A DNA stretch of 64,000 nt from Bradyrhizobium niftali (GTDB taxonomy: Bacteria > Pseudomonadota > Alphaproteobacteria > Rhizobiales > Xanthobacteraceae): assembly GCF_004571025.1 (NCBI RefSeq), contig NZ_SPQT01000029.1, positions 62,001-126,000 of the forward strand. Direction: 5' to 3'. Made by a program: the position numbers and the translations under genes. Shown here piece by piece: positions 41,785 through 49,891 of this stretch. The notes under the pieces were generated by a model. The model was not told the origin of the DNA. It ran no database searches and saw only the letters and a program-made list of their open reading frames with translations. The stretch's first letter is position 1. Each line of letters begins with the position of its first letter.

Positions 41785-42579
41785 TCAGGAGAGCAGGCGC
41801 CGCTCGATCAGATCGATCGCGCCGTACATCAAGAGCGCCACCACCATCAGCGTCGCGATGCCGACCCAGACCGCGTTGAGGTCGTAGAGCACGCCGGCGT
41901 AGTAGATCATGTAGCCGAGGCCCTCCTTGGAGGCGATGTACTCGCCGACCACGGCGCCGATCAGGGCGAAGCCGACATTGAGGCGGAAGGCCGCGACGAT
42001 CCACGGCATCGCGCCCGGCACGATGACGGTGCGCCAGGTCTTCACCCGGCTGGCGCCGAGCGAGCGCAGCAGCTTGACCAGATCGGCGTCGACCTCCTTG
42101 GCGCCTTGCAGCGCCGTGATGACGGCGACGATGAAGGTGATGATCGCCGCGATCGCGATCTTCGAGGAGAGGCCGATGCCGAACCAGACGATGATCAGCG
42201 GCGCCAGCGCAATCTTCGGCAGGCCGTTGAGCGCGACCAGATAAGGCCGCAGCACGGCGGCGCCGGTCGGCACCAGCCACAACGCGAGCCCTGCCGCGCT
42301 GCCGAGCACCGTTCCGATCAGGAAGCCGGCGATGGCCTCCCACGCAGTGAGCGCGGCGTCGCGCAGCAGCTCGCCGCTGCCGATCAGCTTGGCGCCCTTC
42401 GCGATGATGCCGCTCGGCTGGCCGTAGAGATAGACCGCGATCAGGCCGAAGCGGATCGCGAGCTCCCACGCCGCAAGCAGCGCAACCAGCAGCGCGATCT
42501 GGAGCAGCGCGATGCGCAGCGCGGGCGGCAACTTGAACCGCGCGCCCGCAACTGCCTGCCCAGCGTCGAGCACGGCCAC
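41785..42579 (-). CDS. ABC transporter permease (nitrate/taurine type)
   Basis: A 264-residue inner-membrane permease with about six transmembrane segments and the BPD_transp_1 EAA-type loop (KEVDADLVKLLRSLGASRVK, then PGAMPWIVAAFRLNVGFALI). The start is GTG 42579, one base past the rutC stop. It forms the pore for the binding protein at 43704 and the ATPase at 40153. The context suggests that a pyrimidine or related nitrogen compound is taken up, replacing the RutG permease of E. coli. Confidence 0.8.
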   Translation of the reverse strand: MAVLDAGQAVAGARFKLPPALRIALLQIALLVALLAAWELAIRFGLIAVYLYGQPSGIIAKGAKLIGSGELLRDAALTAWEAIAGFLIGTVLGSAAGLALWLVPTGAAVLRPYLVALNGLPKIALAPLIIVWFGIGLSSKIAIAAIITFIVAVITALQGAKEVDADLVKLLRSLGASRVKTWRTVIVPGAMPWIVAAFRLNVGFALIGAVVGEYIASKEGLGYMIYYAGVLYDLNAVWVGIATLMVVALLMYGAIDLIERRLLS

Positions 42580-42580
42580 C

Positions 42581-42967
42581 TCACGGCCTCTTGTGTGCGA
42601 TCGAGGCGATCTCGACGAGGCAGGCGGGCTTCACCAGGCCGCACTGGATGCAGTAGCGCGCCGGCTTCTCGCCGGGAAAATACTCGGCATAGACCTTGTT
42701 GACCGCGGCGTAGTTGGCCCAGTCGGTGATGAAGATCGAGTTGAAGGTGACATCCGCAAGGCTCGATCCCGCCGTCTCCAGCACGCGCTTGATGGTCTCG
42801 AGAATGTGCCGGGTCTGGCCTGCCGCATCGCCTTCGTGGACGACATCGTTGTTGGCATCGAAAGCCAGCGTGCCCGACACGTAGATGACGTTGTCGGCCA
42901 TCATCCCCGGCGAGAACGGGGCGATGGGCGCGGTGGTGCCCGGCGGAATGATGGCGCGGTCGGTCAT
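42581..42967 (-). CDS. rutC: RutC-like RidA-family deaminase
   Basis: 128 residues, a Rid/YjgF-family protein highly like E. coli RutC: IIPPGTTAPIAPFSPG, VIYVSGTLAFDANNDVVHEG, LADVTFNSIFITDWANYAAV and ARYCIQCGLVKP. The Cys-containing CIQCGLVKP block is specific for the RutC subgroup. RutC speeds conversion of aminoacrylate intermediates in the pyrimidine-ring pathway. Its ATG overlaps the stop of rutB by four bases. Confidence 0.85.
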   Translation of the reverse strand: MTDRAIIPPGTTAPIAPFSPGMMADNVIYVSGTLAFDANNDVVHEGDAAGQTRHILETIKRVLETAGSSLADVTFNSIFITDWANYAAVNKVYAEYFPGEKPARYCIQCGLVKPACLVEIASIAHKRP

Positions 42968-43704
42968 AGCGAGTCCTCTTCTGTGGGAACGGCTTCGGCC
43001 TGGGCAAAGGCGCGGCGGAAGTCGCTCGCGGACGAGACCCAGCCGAAGAATGTCTCGATGTTGAAAATTGAGGCCTTCTGGATGTAGTCGGGGCCGGCCT
43101 GATGGGTCGCGTCCTCCAGCATCACGCCGAAATATTCGAGATGGAACCCGTCGCGCAGCGTCGACTCCACGCAGACATTGGTGGCGATGCCGCAGAACAC
43201 GAGGTTGCGGATGCCACGAGCGCGCAGGATACTGTCGAACTGGCTGTTGAAGAAGCCGCTGTAGCGCGTCTTCGGCACCACGATGTCGCCGGGCTTCGGC
43301 TGGAGATCGTCGACCAGCGCATAGTCCCAGCCGCCCTTGGCGAGCAGCTTGCCTTGCAGCTCGGGCCGCTTTCGCATGGTCTTTAGCGCGTTCGATTTGT
43401 GCCAGTTCGGCGAGCCCGGCCCGCCGGCCTCGACATAGTCCGCATCCCAGCCGTTCTGGAAGAAGATCACCGGGACGCCCGCGCCGCGCGCGACACCCAG
43501 CACGTCCCGGATCGCCGTGATCGCGGCCTTGGCGCCGGAGATGTCGAAACCGGCGAGGTCGAGATAGCCGTTCGGCGAGGCATAGGCATTCTGCATGTCG
43601 ACGACGACCACGGCGGTCTCGTCGACTGCGAGGCGAAGCGGCTCGGGCCGTGCCGGCAGCGTGACGTAGCGCGGCTCGCGCGCGGGAGAGGTATTCACTA
43701 TCAT
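42964..43704 (-). CDS. rutB: RutB ureidoacrylate/peroxyureidoacrylate amidohydrolase
   Basis: 246 residues of the isochorismatase-like cysteine hydrolase fold. The triad is visible: Asp in VVVVDMQNAYASPNGYLDLA, Lys in the AGGPGSPNWHKSNALKTMRK region, and Cys in GIATNVCVESTLRDGFHLEY. It matches E. coli RutB along its whole length, including ALVDDLQPKPGDIVVPKTRY and NIETFFGWVS. RutB splits (peroxy)ureidoacrylate to carbamate and aminoacrylate. The start codon shares one base with the stop of the binding-protein gene. Confidence 0.9.
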   Translation of the reverse strand: MIVNTSPAREPRYVTLPARPEPLRLAVDETAVVVVDMQNAYASPNGYLDLAGFDISGAKAAITAIRDVLGVARGAGVPVIFFQNGWDADYVEAGGPGSPNWHKSNALKTMRKRPELQGKLLAKGGWDYALVDDLQPKPGDIVVPKTRYSGFFNSQFDSILRARGIRNLVFCGIATNVCVESTLRDGFHLEYFGVMLEDATHQAGPDYIQKASIFNIETFFGWVSSASDFRRAFAQAEAVPTEEDSL

Positions 43705-44717
43705 CACGCCAGACCGAACTGCCTGGTCGCCTGTTCGGCGAAACGGTTGTCGACCATCTGGGCGTAAGAAAGGACGGATTGCACCGCGCCGCCGCCCTGC
43801 TCGAGCTGCATCGCACGGTCCCATTCGTCCGCGGAGATGGTCGGGTTGCGCGGGATAGCCGTCTTCGAGCCGAAGAAGTTTTTCGTCGCGTTGGCGACGA
43901 CGGATGGCGTGACCTTCGGGAAATACTTTTCCGCGACCTCGGTGAAGACCGCGTTGTTCTCGTGCATCAGCTTCTGCGCTTCCGCGATCGCGTTGCAAAA
44001 GCCCTGCACGGCGGCGGGACTGCTCGCGATCGTCTCTTCCGTCGCCATTGCGGTGGTGAAGCAGAGCGGGCCGAGCACGTCGGCAAAGGACAGCACGGGC
44101 ACCAGGCCGAACTGCTCAGCGGCGATGCTGACGTCCCACTCGAAGGCGGTGGCGATGTCGGCGCGGCCGTCCTTTACCGCGGCGGCCTGCGCGCCGGGCG
44201 GCAGCTCGAGGAAGGTGACGCCCGCTTCCTTCGGGTGGAACTTGCCGACGGTCTTGATCGCGAAGGTCGGCACCTGAATCGTGGAGGACGGGAATTTCAG
44301 CGTCGCGATCGTCTTGCCGCGCAGATCGTCGATCGTCTTGATCTTGCTGTCGGGCTTGGCGATGCCCCACATCGACACGCCACCAACGATCTTTGCGATG
44401 TTCTTGATCTTGCCGCCCTCGCGGACCGCGTTGACCGACATGCCCGGGCTGGTCACGCCGATCTGGCCGCGGCCGGACAGCAGGATCGGCACCGGCAGCG
44501 CGATGCCGCCGGCGGTGGAGAGGTCGGCGGCGAGGCCATGCTTGGCGAACAGCCCCTTGTCCGCAGCGACGTAAAGCGAGTTGTACATGCCGAGCCGAAG
44601 CGCTTCGGCGATCGCCACCTTGGTGCCTTCAGCGGAAGCCGGGGCGCCGAGGCCTGCCAGCGGCGCCGTTGCCGCGCCGAGGAGCGAGTACTTGATGAGG
44701 TCGCGTCTGTTGATCAC
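43704..44717 (-). CDS. ABC transporter substrate-binding protein (NMT1/taurine type)
   Basis: 337 residues from a GTG start at 44717, chosen because AAAGGA lies 7 bases upstream and the protein then begins with a Tat-type leader (NRRDLIKYSLLGAATAPLAG, cleavage near ASA). A longer frame from 44828 is open but adds a stretch unlike a signal. The mature part has the NMT1/SsuA fold: EALRLGMYNSLYVAADKGLF, GRGQIGVTSPGMSVNAVREG and DLRGKTIATLKFPSSTIQVP. It is the first gene of the operon and provides the importer's specificity; the ligand is unknown but expected to feed the Rut enzymes. Confidence 0.8.
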   Translation of the reverse strand: MINRRDLIKYSLLGAATAPLAGLGAPASAEGTKVAIAEALRLGMYNSLYVAADKGLFAKHGLAADLSTAGGIALPVPILLSGRGQIGVTSPGMSVNAVREGGKIKNIAKIVGGVSMWGIAKPDSKIKTIDDLRGKTIATLKFPSSTIQVPTFAIKTVGKFHPKEAGVTFLELPPGAQAAAVKDGRADIATAFEWDVSIAAEQFGLVPVLSFADVLGPLCFTTAMATEETIASSPAAVQGFCNAIAEAQKLMHENNAVFTEVAEKYFPKVTPSVVANATKNFFGSKTAIPRNPTISADEWDRAMQLEQGGGAVQSVLSYAQMVDNRFAEQATRQFGLA

Positions 44718-44857
44718 GTCCCAGTCCTTTGACTTATCAGAACAGTGAGTTACGCCCCGTTCTGCCCAATTGGTGGTCATTCCTGGTACTTCGCCCAAAA
44801 TCCTTGCATTGGAGATTTTCATTAACAATCCGGAATAGAGAGATATATTTATAAGGC
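44718..44857. promoter_or_regulatory. Divergent promoter region (rut operon / LysR)
   Basis: 140 bases between the divergent binding-protein and LysR genes, AT-rich near 44810-44855 (AATAGAGAGATATATTTATAAGG), so a promoter for lysR probably lies there. The layout is the usual one for a LysR regulator controlling its neighbour. No exact T-N11-A operator was fixed. Confidence 0.5.
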
Positions 44858-45778
44858 ATGCTGATAGATCAGCTCGACCTGAAACAGCTCCGTGCCTTCG
44901 TCCGCGTCGTCGAGACCGGCAGCTTCAGCGCCGCGGCGCGCTCGCTCGGGATGTCGCAATCCGCCGTCAGCCAGGCGGTGCGCCAGCTCGAGGATGGGCT
45001 GCGGGTGCGGCTGCTCGACCGCACCACGCGAAAGCTCCAGCTCAGCAAGGTCGGCGCGGATTTCATGCCGGGCATTCAGCGCCTGCTCGCCGATCTCGAT
45101 CGCCAGCTCCAGGATCTGCGCGATTTGCGCGAACATCGCCGCGGTCATGTCACGGTGGCCTGCGTGCCGTCGGTGGCGTTGCGGCTGATGCCGCGCGTGC
45201 TGGCCGCATTCCAGCGCGAGCATCCGATGGTCGCGGTGACGCTGAAGGAGATTTCACGGCACCAGATCTTTGCCGCGCTGCGCGGCGGCGATGTCGATCT
45301 CGGCATTGCCAACGTCCCCGGCGACGATCCCGAGCTCGATGCCACGCGCCTGCTCGTCGACAGTTTCGCGCTGGTGATGCGCCGCGATCATCCGCTCAGC
45401 GCACGCGACGCCGTGAGCTGGGTAGAGGCTTCGAAAGCAGGCCTCGTGGTGATGGCATCGGGCACCGGTATCCGTCTCGAGATTGAACGCGGTGTCGCTG
45501 AGCTCGGCCAGGGCACGCCGATCCATGAAGCCGAGCATCCGGCGACGCTGCTGGCGCTGGTCGAGGCCGGCGTCGGCGTTGCGCCTTTACCGAGTCTCGC
45601 CTGGCCGGAGGTCGATCATCCCGTGCTCACCTGGCGCAAGCTGGTCGAGCCCGTGATCGAGCGCGAGCTCTATCTGCTCTGGCGCATTGGTCGCGACCTC
45701 TCTCCGGCCGCACGCGCCCTCCAACGCGGCATCTTGGCGGGCGCGCAATCGATCCGCGATCGAACGGTCTCCGGTTGA
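44858..45778 (+). CDS. LysR-family transcriptional regulator
   Basis: 306 residues. The N-terminal winged HTH is typical: LKQLRAFVRVVETGSFSAAA then RSLGMSQSAVSQAVRQLEDG and RLLDRTTRKLQLSKVG. The C-terminal substrate-binding part (from residue about 92) carries VACVPSVALRLMPRVLAAFQ and LALVEAGVGVAPLPSLAWPE. It is divergent from the rut/ABC operon and most likely activates it in response to a pathway compound. E. coli controls rut by RutR (TetR type), so the control here is different. Confidence 0.85.
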   Translation: MLIDQLDLKQLRAFVRVVETGSFSAAARSLGMSQSAVSQAVRQLEDGLRVRLLDRTTRKLQLSKVGADFMPGIQRLLADLDRQLQDLRDLREHRRGHVTVACVPSVALRLMPRVLAAFQREHPMVAVTLKEISRHQIFAALRGGDVDLGIANVPGDDPELDATRLLVDSFALVMRRDHPLSARDAVSWVEASKAGLVVMASGTGIRLEIERGVAELGQGTPIHEAEHPATLLALVEAGVGVAPLPSLAWPEVDHPVLTWRKLVEPVIERELYLLWRIGRDLSPAARALQRGILAGAQSIRDRTVSG

Positions 45779-46107
45779 TGGCAATCGCGAACACCTAAGC
45801 GGCCAAGGTTCGAGACTTGGTCAACATACTCAGGGACAATCGGCGGGCGTCGAGGTTGCGAGCGGCGGTTTGCGAGCCATTTCTCTAATGCCGCCGCCCT
45901 ATCCAGTCCTGCTTTTCACAGGGCTGCGCATCATCGATGAAGCTTGTCAGATCACTGGCAGGCTTGTCCGACCGCAAAGCCCGTCGACTTCAAGACGCTC
46001 ACGGACCAGCGCCGCGGGACTAGGCTCAAAGGCACAGTCCCTGGTGGCACGCTGGCTTGGCGATATCGGCTTTCCGGCTTCGGCATCTGCTGGAGGCGCT
46101 TATTCAA
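45779..46107. other. Gap without a gene
   Basis: 329 bases between LysR and the recombinase remnant. Short frames only, none with a recognisable motif. Confidence 0.35.
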
Positions 46108-46870
46108 TCATCGCCGCATGATTCCAAGCAGATATTCCGTCCAGCGTTCCAGCGCATCTCGCATTTCGGCTTGGTAACGAGCCCGATTGTACACCCCAGC
46201 GACGCCTGCGCGGTGGCCGCTCACGTGGTTCAAGATCGCTTCCACGATATGCGGCAGGACGCCCAACTGATCGGCCATCACGGTTGCCGCAGTCCGACGA
46301 AGATCATGCACGGTCCAATGGGGGAGGGGCTTAGCATCCTCGTTGACCATTCTCCGCGCTGCAAGAATGCGCGCATCAAGGGTGACCTTCGATTTGGACC
46401 AACCGGAGAACCCTCGATGATTATCGCCCTTTCGGCGAGGACCATCACCAAAGACGCAGTCGCGATCATCCCGCCGCTGCGGTAGCGGGGCCGAGGCAGT
46501 TGAGATGAGCGGCAGCACGTGCTCACGGTGGTTCTTGGTCCTGGCGCTGAGCGGTTAAGAGCAGCAAGCGCACAATGCGTCCGTAGTCGTCATCCCCGCA
46601 CGCCTGCCAAATCTCGATTAGCTCTGCATCGGATAGTACCCGGTCCCGGGATTTCGGTTGCTCTGGGCGGTTGGTGCCGAACACCGGGTTTCCTGGAATG
46701 TCGAGCCCCTCTCGAATAGCCCAATTGAACATTGTGGATAGGGCAGTCCGAGCGCGGGCTGCGGAGACTGTCCCTTGCTGCGCTGCGATTTCGGCGACTC
46801 GCGCTGCAACGTGGCGGATGAAAGTTCTGCCCAGGTAGGTCTTAGCCAGACGCCTCGTAGCGAGTCTTGG
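46108..46870 (-). pseudogene. Tyrosine recombinase, truncated and frameshifted
   Basis: The upstream part reads ARVAEIAAQQGTVSAARART, ALSTMFNWAIREGLDIPGNP and RVLSDAELIEIWQACGDDDY, the core-binding and first catalytic region of a rhizobial P4-type integrase. After LLLLTAQRQ the frame shifts and continues to the catalytic HDLRRTAATVMADQLGVLPH and the GVYNRARY box with the nucleophilic Tyr. The N-terminal DNA-binding part is missing (replaced by the NicO fragment region). It is a dead integrase marking a former island edge. Confidence 0.75.
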
Positions 46871-46874
46871 GTCC

Positions 46875-47071
46875 GAACTGTTGTGGTGATCGCAACGATC
46901 GCGGTCAGCGCGCGCGAGATCGCCGGCCGCATGGCCAAGGCTCAGGCCGGCTTTGGCATGCTCGCGATCCGCGCGGTCGAGGTCGCGGCCTCGGTGGCGA
47001 TTGTTGCCTTCGGTGTCCTGCTCCTCGCCGGCTACATGGCAACGGAGCAGTTCTGGATGTTCTCGCGGTGA
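46875..47071 (+). pseudogene. C-terminal fragment of a NicO/RcnA-type metal exporter
   Basis: The frame encodes VVVIATIAVSAREIAGRMAK, AQAGFGMLAIRAVEVAASVA and IVAFGVLLLAGYMA before the stop. This is like the last two transmembrane helices of NicO-family nickel/cobalt efflux proteins. All earlier parts, including the His-rich loop, are absent, so it is a remnant. Confidence 0.5.
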
Positions 47072-47099
47072 TGCCCGAGACGAAGGAAGCGGAGAAGAG

Positions 47100-48128
47100 C
47101 TACGGCTTGCAAGTCGGCGCAGGACTGGCCTCCGGTTCAGGATCCCTATGGAATCGTGCAAGAATCGGCTCGAGGACCTCTCTCGCCCAGAACTTCGGGG
47201 CGCCGATTTGCCTCAAGCAAAAAGCGTTCCAATAAGGGCTGCTCGACGAAAGCGATCGGCGAGGCGAAACGGCTTGTGCAACCGCCTTGATGTCTTGCGA
47301 TTCCGGGTAGATGTAGACCGTCGTCGGTTCCTCGAGCAGTGGAATGATCTTCTCTGCGTCGGATCGCGCCCAACTCGTGCATCCATTGCTGCGCCCGCTC
47401 GCGTAGTCCACGAGGGTTCCGACCGGAACGCAACCATTCACATTGGCATACGGACTACGCGCCATGCTTCGATAATGGATGCCCTTCAGGACAACGGCTG
47501 GATGCCCGCCGATCGCACGCTCTCTGGCGTTGGCGGTTTCTCCCTCGCCCTCGAACTGAACGAACGATCGCATCAGGACGGACTCCTGTTTCCCGGCGTT
47601 ATGAAAGTAACCCTTGAAGGAGGATTTCGTCTCGGCCGTCACATAGGCGCCGCCGGTCGTCAGATTCGAGTCCAGTGCATTACCAAAATTCTTCGCACAC
47701 TCCTTACCGTTCGCGAAATTCACCGCGCCCTTGATATTGCGGCCGCTGCCGTGCCCCGCGGACATCGCCCGAAAGGACTGGTCGGCTTCGCAGATCTCGT
47801 AGAAGCGCTTTCCCAATCCGCCATCGCTCGGCCGCGTTGCATCCATGGCGAAATAGCAGGGATTCTTGACGACGCCTGCTGCGACCTTTCGCAGGTACAG
47901 AGCGCGCGCTCTCTGCAAGACCACTGGGGCGATCTGCCCCGCGCCGTCACCGACATGACTCTTCAACCAGGCTGGGATCTCAGACGGCTGTTCCGCCGCA
48001 AAGGCTCCAGCCGCCAGCCACGCGGAGATCGTCACGCCAAGCGCGAACCGCCTGCGAAAGGGCAATCCAGACAGCAACGGATCGCCTCCACAACTGCCGT
48101 TCAGGCGGCTTGATCGGCACGCAGCCAT
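47100..48128 (-). CDS. Murein L,D-transpeptidase-like protein (YkuD_2 type)
   Basis: 342 residues from Met 48128, with a hydrophobic leader RRFALGVTISAWLAAGAFAA and cleavage near AFAA. The catalytic part has GHGSGRN, GYFHNAGKQESV, a His in LKGIHYRSMA and the Cys in GRSNGCTSWARSDAEKIIP, the order seen in the YkuD_2 family (GRS-x-GC box). These are periplasmic enzymes that cross-link or modify peptidoglycan, or attach proteins to it. The protein is intact and longer than most members by a C-terminal extension of about 50 residues. The start overlaps the end of the decayed CobW gene by 28 bases. Confidence 0.75.
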   Translation of the reverse strand: MAACRSSRLNGSCGGDPLLSGLPFRRRFALGVTISAWLAAGAFAAEQPSEIPAWLKSHVGDGAGQIAPVVLQRARALYLRKVAAGVVKNPCYFAMDATRPSDGGLGKRFYEICEADQSFRAMSAGHGSGRNIKGAVNFANGKECAKNFGNALDSNLTTGGAYVTAETKSSFKGYFHNAGKQESVLMRSFVQFEGEGETANARERAIGGHPAVVLKGIHYRSMARSPYANVNGCVPVGTLVDYASGRSNGCTSWARSDAEKIIPLLEEPTTVYIYPESQDIKAVAQAVSPRRSLSSSSPYWNAFCLRQIGAPKFWAREVLEPILARFHRDPEPEASPAPTCKP

Positions 48129-48870
48129 GCTGGAAATGGATCTGGCAGCTTTGCCCATTCGGCAACATCCATTGTAGGCCTGCCCGGCACGAGGCAGGCA
48201 TCGAGCCGCGCTCGGATCGCCCCTTCGTCCATGCCGACGCCGATGAATACGATTTCCTGGCGACGGTCGCCATAGATCTCGTTCCATTGCTTCCGCAGAT
48301 CTTTGCGCCAGAGAGGATCGTCAGGCCAGCGCTCCGCAGGAACGGCCGCCCGCCAGAAGCCCAATGCTTCGGTTCGCACGATCGAGCCCGCTTGGCTGAT
48401 TTCGCCGAGCCATTGCGGCCGGGTCGCCAACCAGAAATGCCCTTTCGCGCGGATGACACCCGGCCAAGACTGCTTGATGAACTGGTCGAACTTCACCGGA
48501 TCGAATGGCCGAACGGCGCGGTAGACGAAGTTCTTCACACCATATTCTTCGCTTTCGGGGACGTGCTCGGCGAAGCCATAGAGTTCCTTGTACCGGGTGC
48601 TGCTGGGCCTTCTCGAAGTCGAAGCGGCCGGTGTCGAGCACCCGATTGAAGGGCACGCGGCTGTGGTTTGCTTCGATGATGTCGCCCTCCAGCGCCTCGC
48701 CGCGATCCTGCAGAAAGTCGGTCGACGAATAGTCTTGAGCAGATTCACTGCGTCGACAACGGTCACCATGGTGTCGAGACGAGCGACATCGGAAAGGCTC
48801 TCGCCGGCTTCCGAGCGAAAGTCGAACGTCGCGGCCATCGGAAGTGGCTCGGAGATGGAGCAACGTACGA
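48101..48870 (-). pseudogene. CobW/ZigA-type GTPase, decayed
   Basis: The readable order is SISEPLPMAATFDFRSEAGE, DVARLDTMVTVVDAVNLLK, then a frame change to DYSSTDFLQDRGEALEGD. After it about 45 residues (normally with the VVINKAD guanine motif) are deleted; IEANHSRVPFNRVLDTGRFD follows, then another shift and GVKNFVYRAVRPFDPVKFDQ to the C-terminus. The N-terminal P-loop part is missing. The family are zinc or cobalt metallochaperone GTPases, but this copy cannot bind GTP. Confidence 0.75.
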
Positions 48871-48922
48871 TCGGCGGTTGCGCAGCCGATCGTCCGTTGC
48901 GGTGAGGTGGGCGGCGTAGGCC

Positions 48923-49395
48923 ATGGGTGTCAGGTATTTCAGCTCGTTGGACGCGGTCGCAAAAGCGGCCAACGTGACGCGCTTGACCGTCTACAACCAG
49001 TTCGGCTCGAGGCGCGGGTTGCTCGAAGCGGTCTTTGATGACATCGCTCGGCGAGGACGGCTGGGACGACTGGACGACGCCGTTGACGATCCTGACCCCG
49101 AAAAGGGCCTTGAGATGGTGGTCCGCATCTTCTGCGAATTTTGGGACAGCGACCCAGCCGTGGCACGACTCCATGGTGCCATGGCGATTGATCAGGAGTT
49201 CGCCCAAGCGCTCGTGGCGCGTAACGAGCGTCGGCTGCCGCTCATTGGCAACGTGCAAACCTCATCGGACGATCTCGCTCGTGAGAGCATCCGAAAGGTC
49301 GCGCAGCTGGTAAGGACGTAAATCAGATCGACAACGTCGCGCTTGGCCATGGGCGGTGTGTTTTCGGCAGCCAATCGTGCGATCAATTCCTCACG
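48923..49395 (+). pseudogene. TetR-family regulator disrupted by a local inversion
   Basis: The plus strand encodes GVRYFSSLDAVAKAANVTRL TVYNQFGSRRG and the ligand domain to ARNERRLPLI near 49250; the first 20 or so residues are missing. From there to about 49395 the missing C-terminus is found on the minus strand instead (LIARLAAENTPPMAKRDVVD and LIYVLTSCATFRMLSRARSS). Thus about 145 bases at the 3' end have been flipped. The product could not fold normally. Confidence 0.65.
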
Positions 49396-49891
49396 AATGC
49401 CACGAAGGCAGCTGTGGCAAAGATCAAATGAAGTGTAACGCCGCGGGGAGGTTGGCGGTCCGTTACGAGAGCGACAACCGTCTCGAGCGGACGTCCCACG
49501 CGTTTGTCCTCCCTCTCGGTTGAGCGCCTATCTGTCTCTTCGCCTTCGAGAGCAACAAGAGCGGCTTGTCGGCCAACAGTCCAAATTTCAGACAAAAATA
49601 CGCGCCGGGGCTCCAATTCGAAGGCGCCACCTGACCCAACATGTCAACGCGTGCGCCTCCGGCTGATCCCGAACGGTCAATCATGCTGCCCGAGATGGGC
49701 AACGGACGCCCGCGTGAAGCGATTTACGCAAAAAAAACGTTCGAGATAACTCACGGGCGATGGACAATTGATTGATTTTACGTTTCAATTGATGGTTGAA
49801 ACGGTCGGTGATTGCTCCGTTCCACATCGCATTTTCAAGCGGGCTTTTTGCCGGCGCCTGCAGCCGGTAACCAATAATTGTCGAGGAGAAA
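49396..49891. promoter_or_regulatory. Upstream region of the L3/protease operon
   Basis: About 500 bases without a convincing gene. Near the operon lies a perfect 7-bp inverted repeat, GTTTCAA (49782-49788) and TTGAAAC (49796-49802), in an AT-rich stretch (GACAATTGATTGATTTTACG). The first gene is preceded by GAGGAGAAA directly before the ATG at 49892. The repeat is a good candidate operator. Confidence 0.5.

Noticed and set aside
47100..48287. Longer start for the L,D-transpeptidase at 48287
   Set aside because: The added residues are antisense to the conserved end of the CobW-type remnant and would hide the signal peptide.
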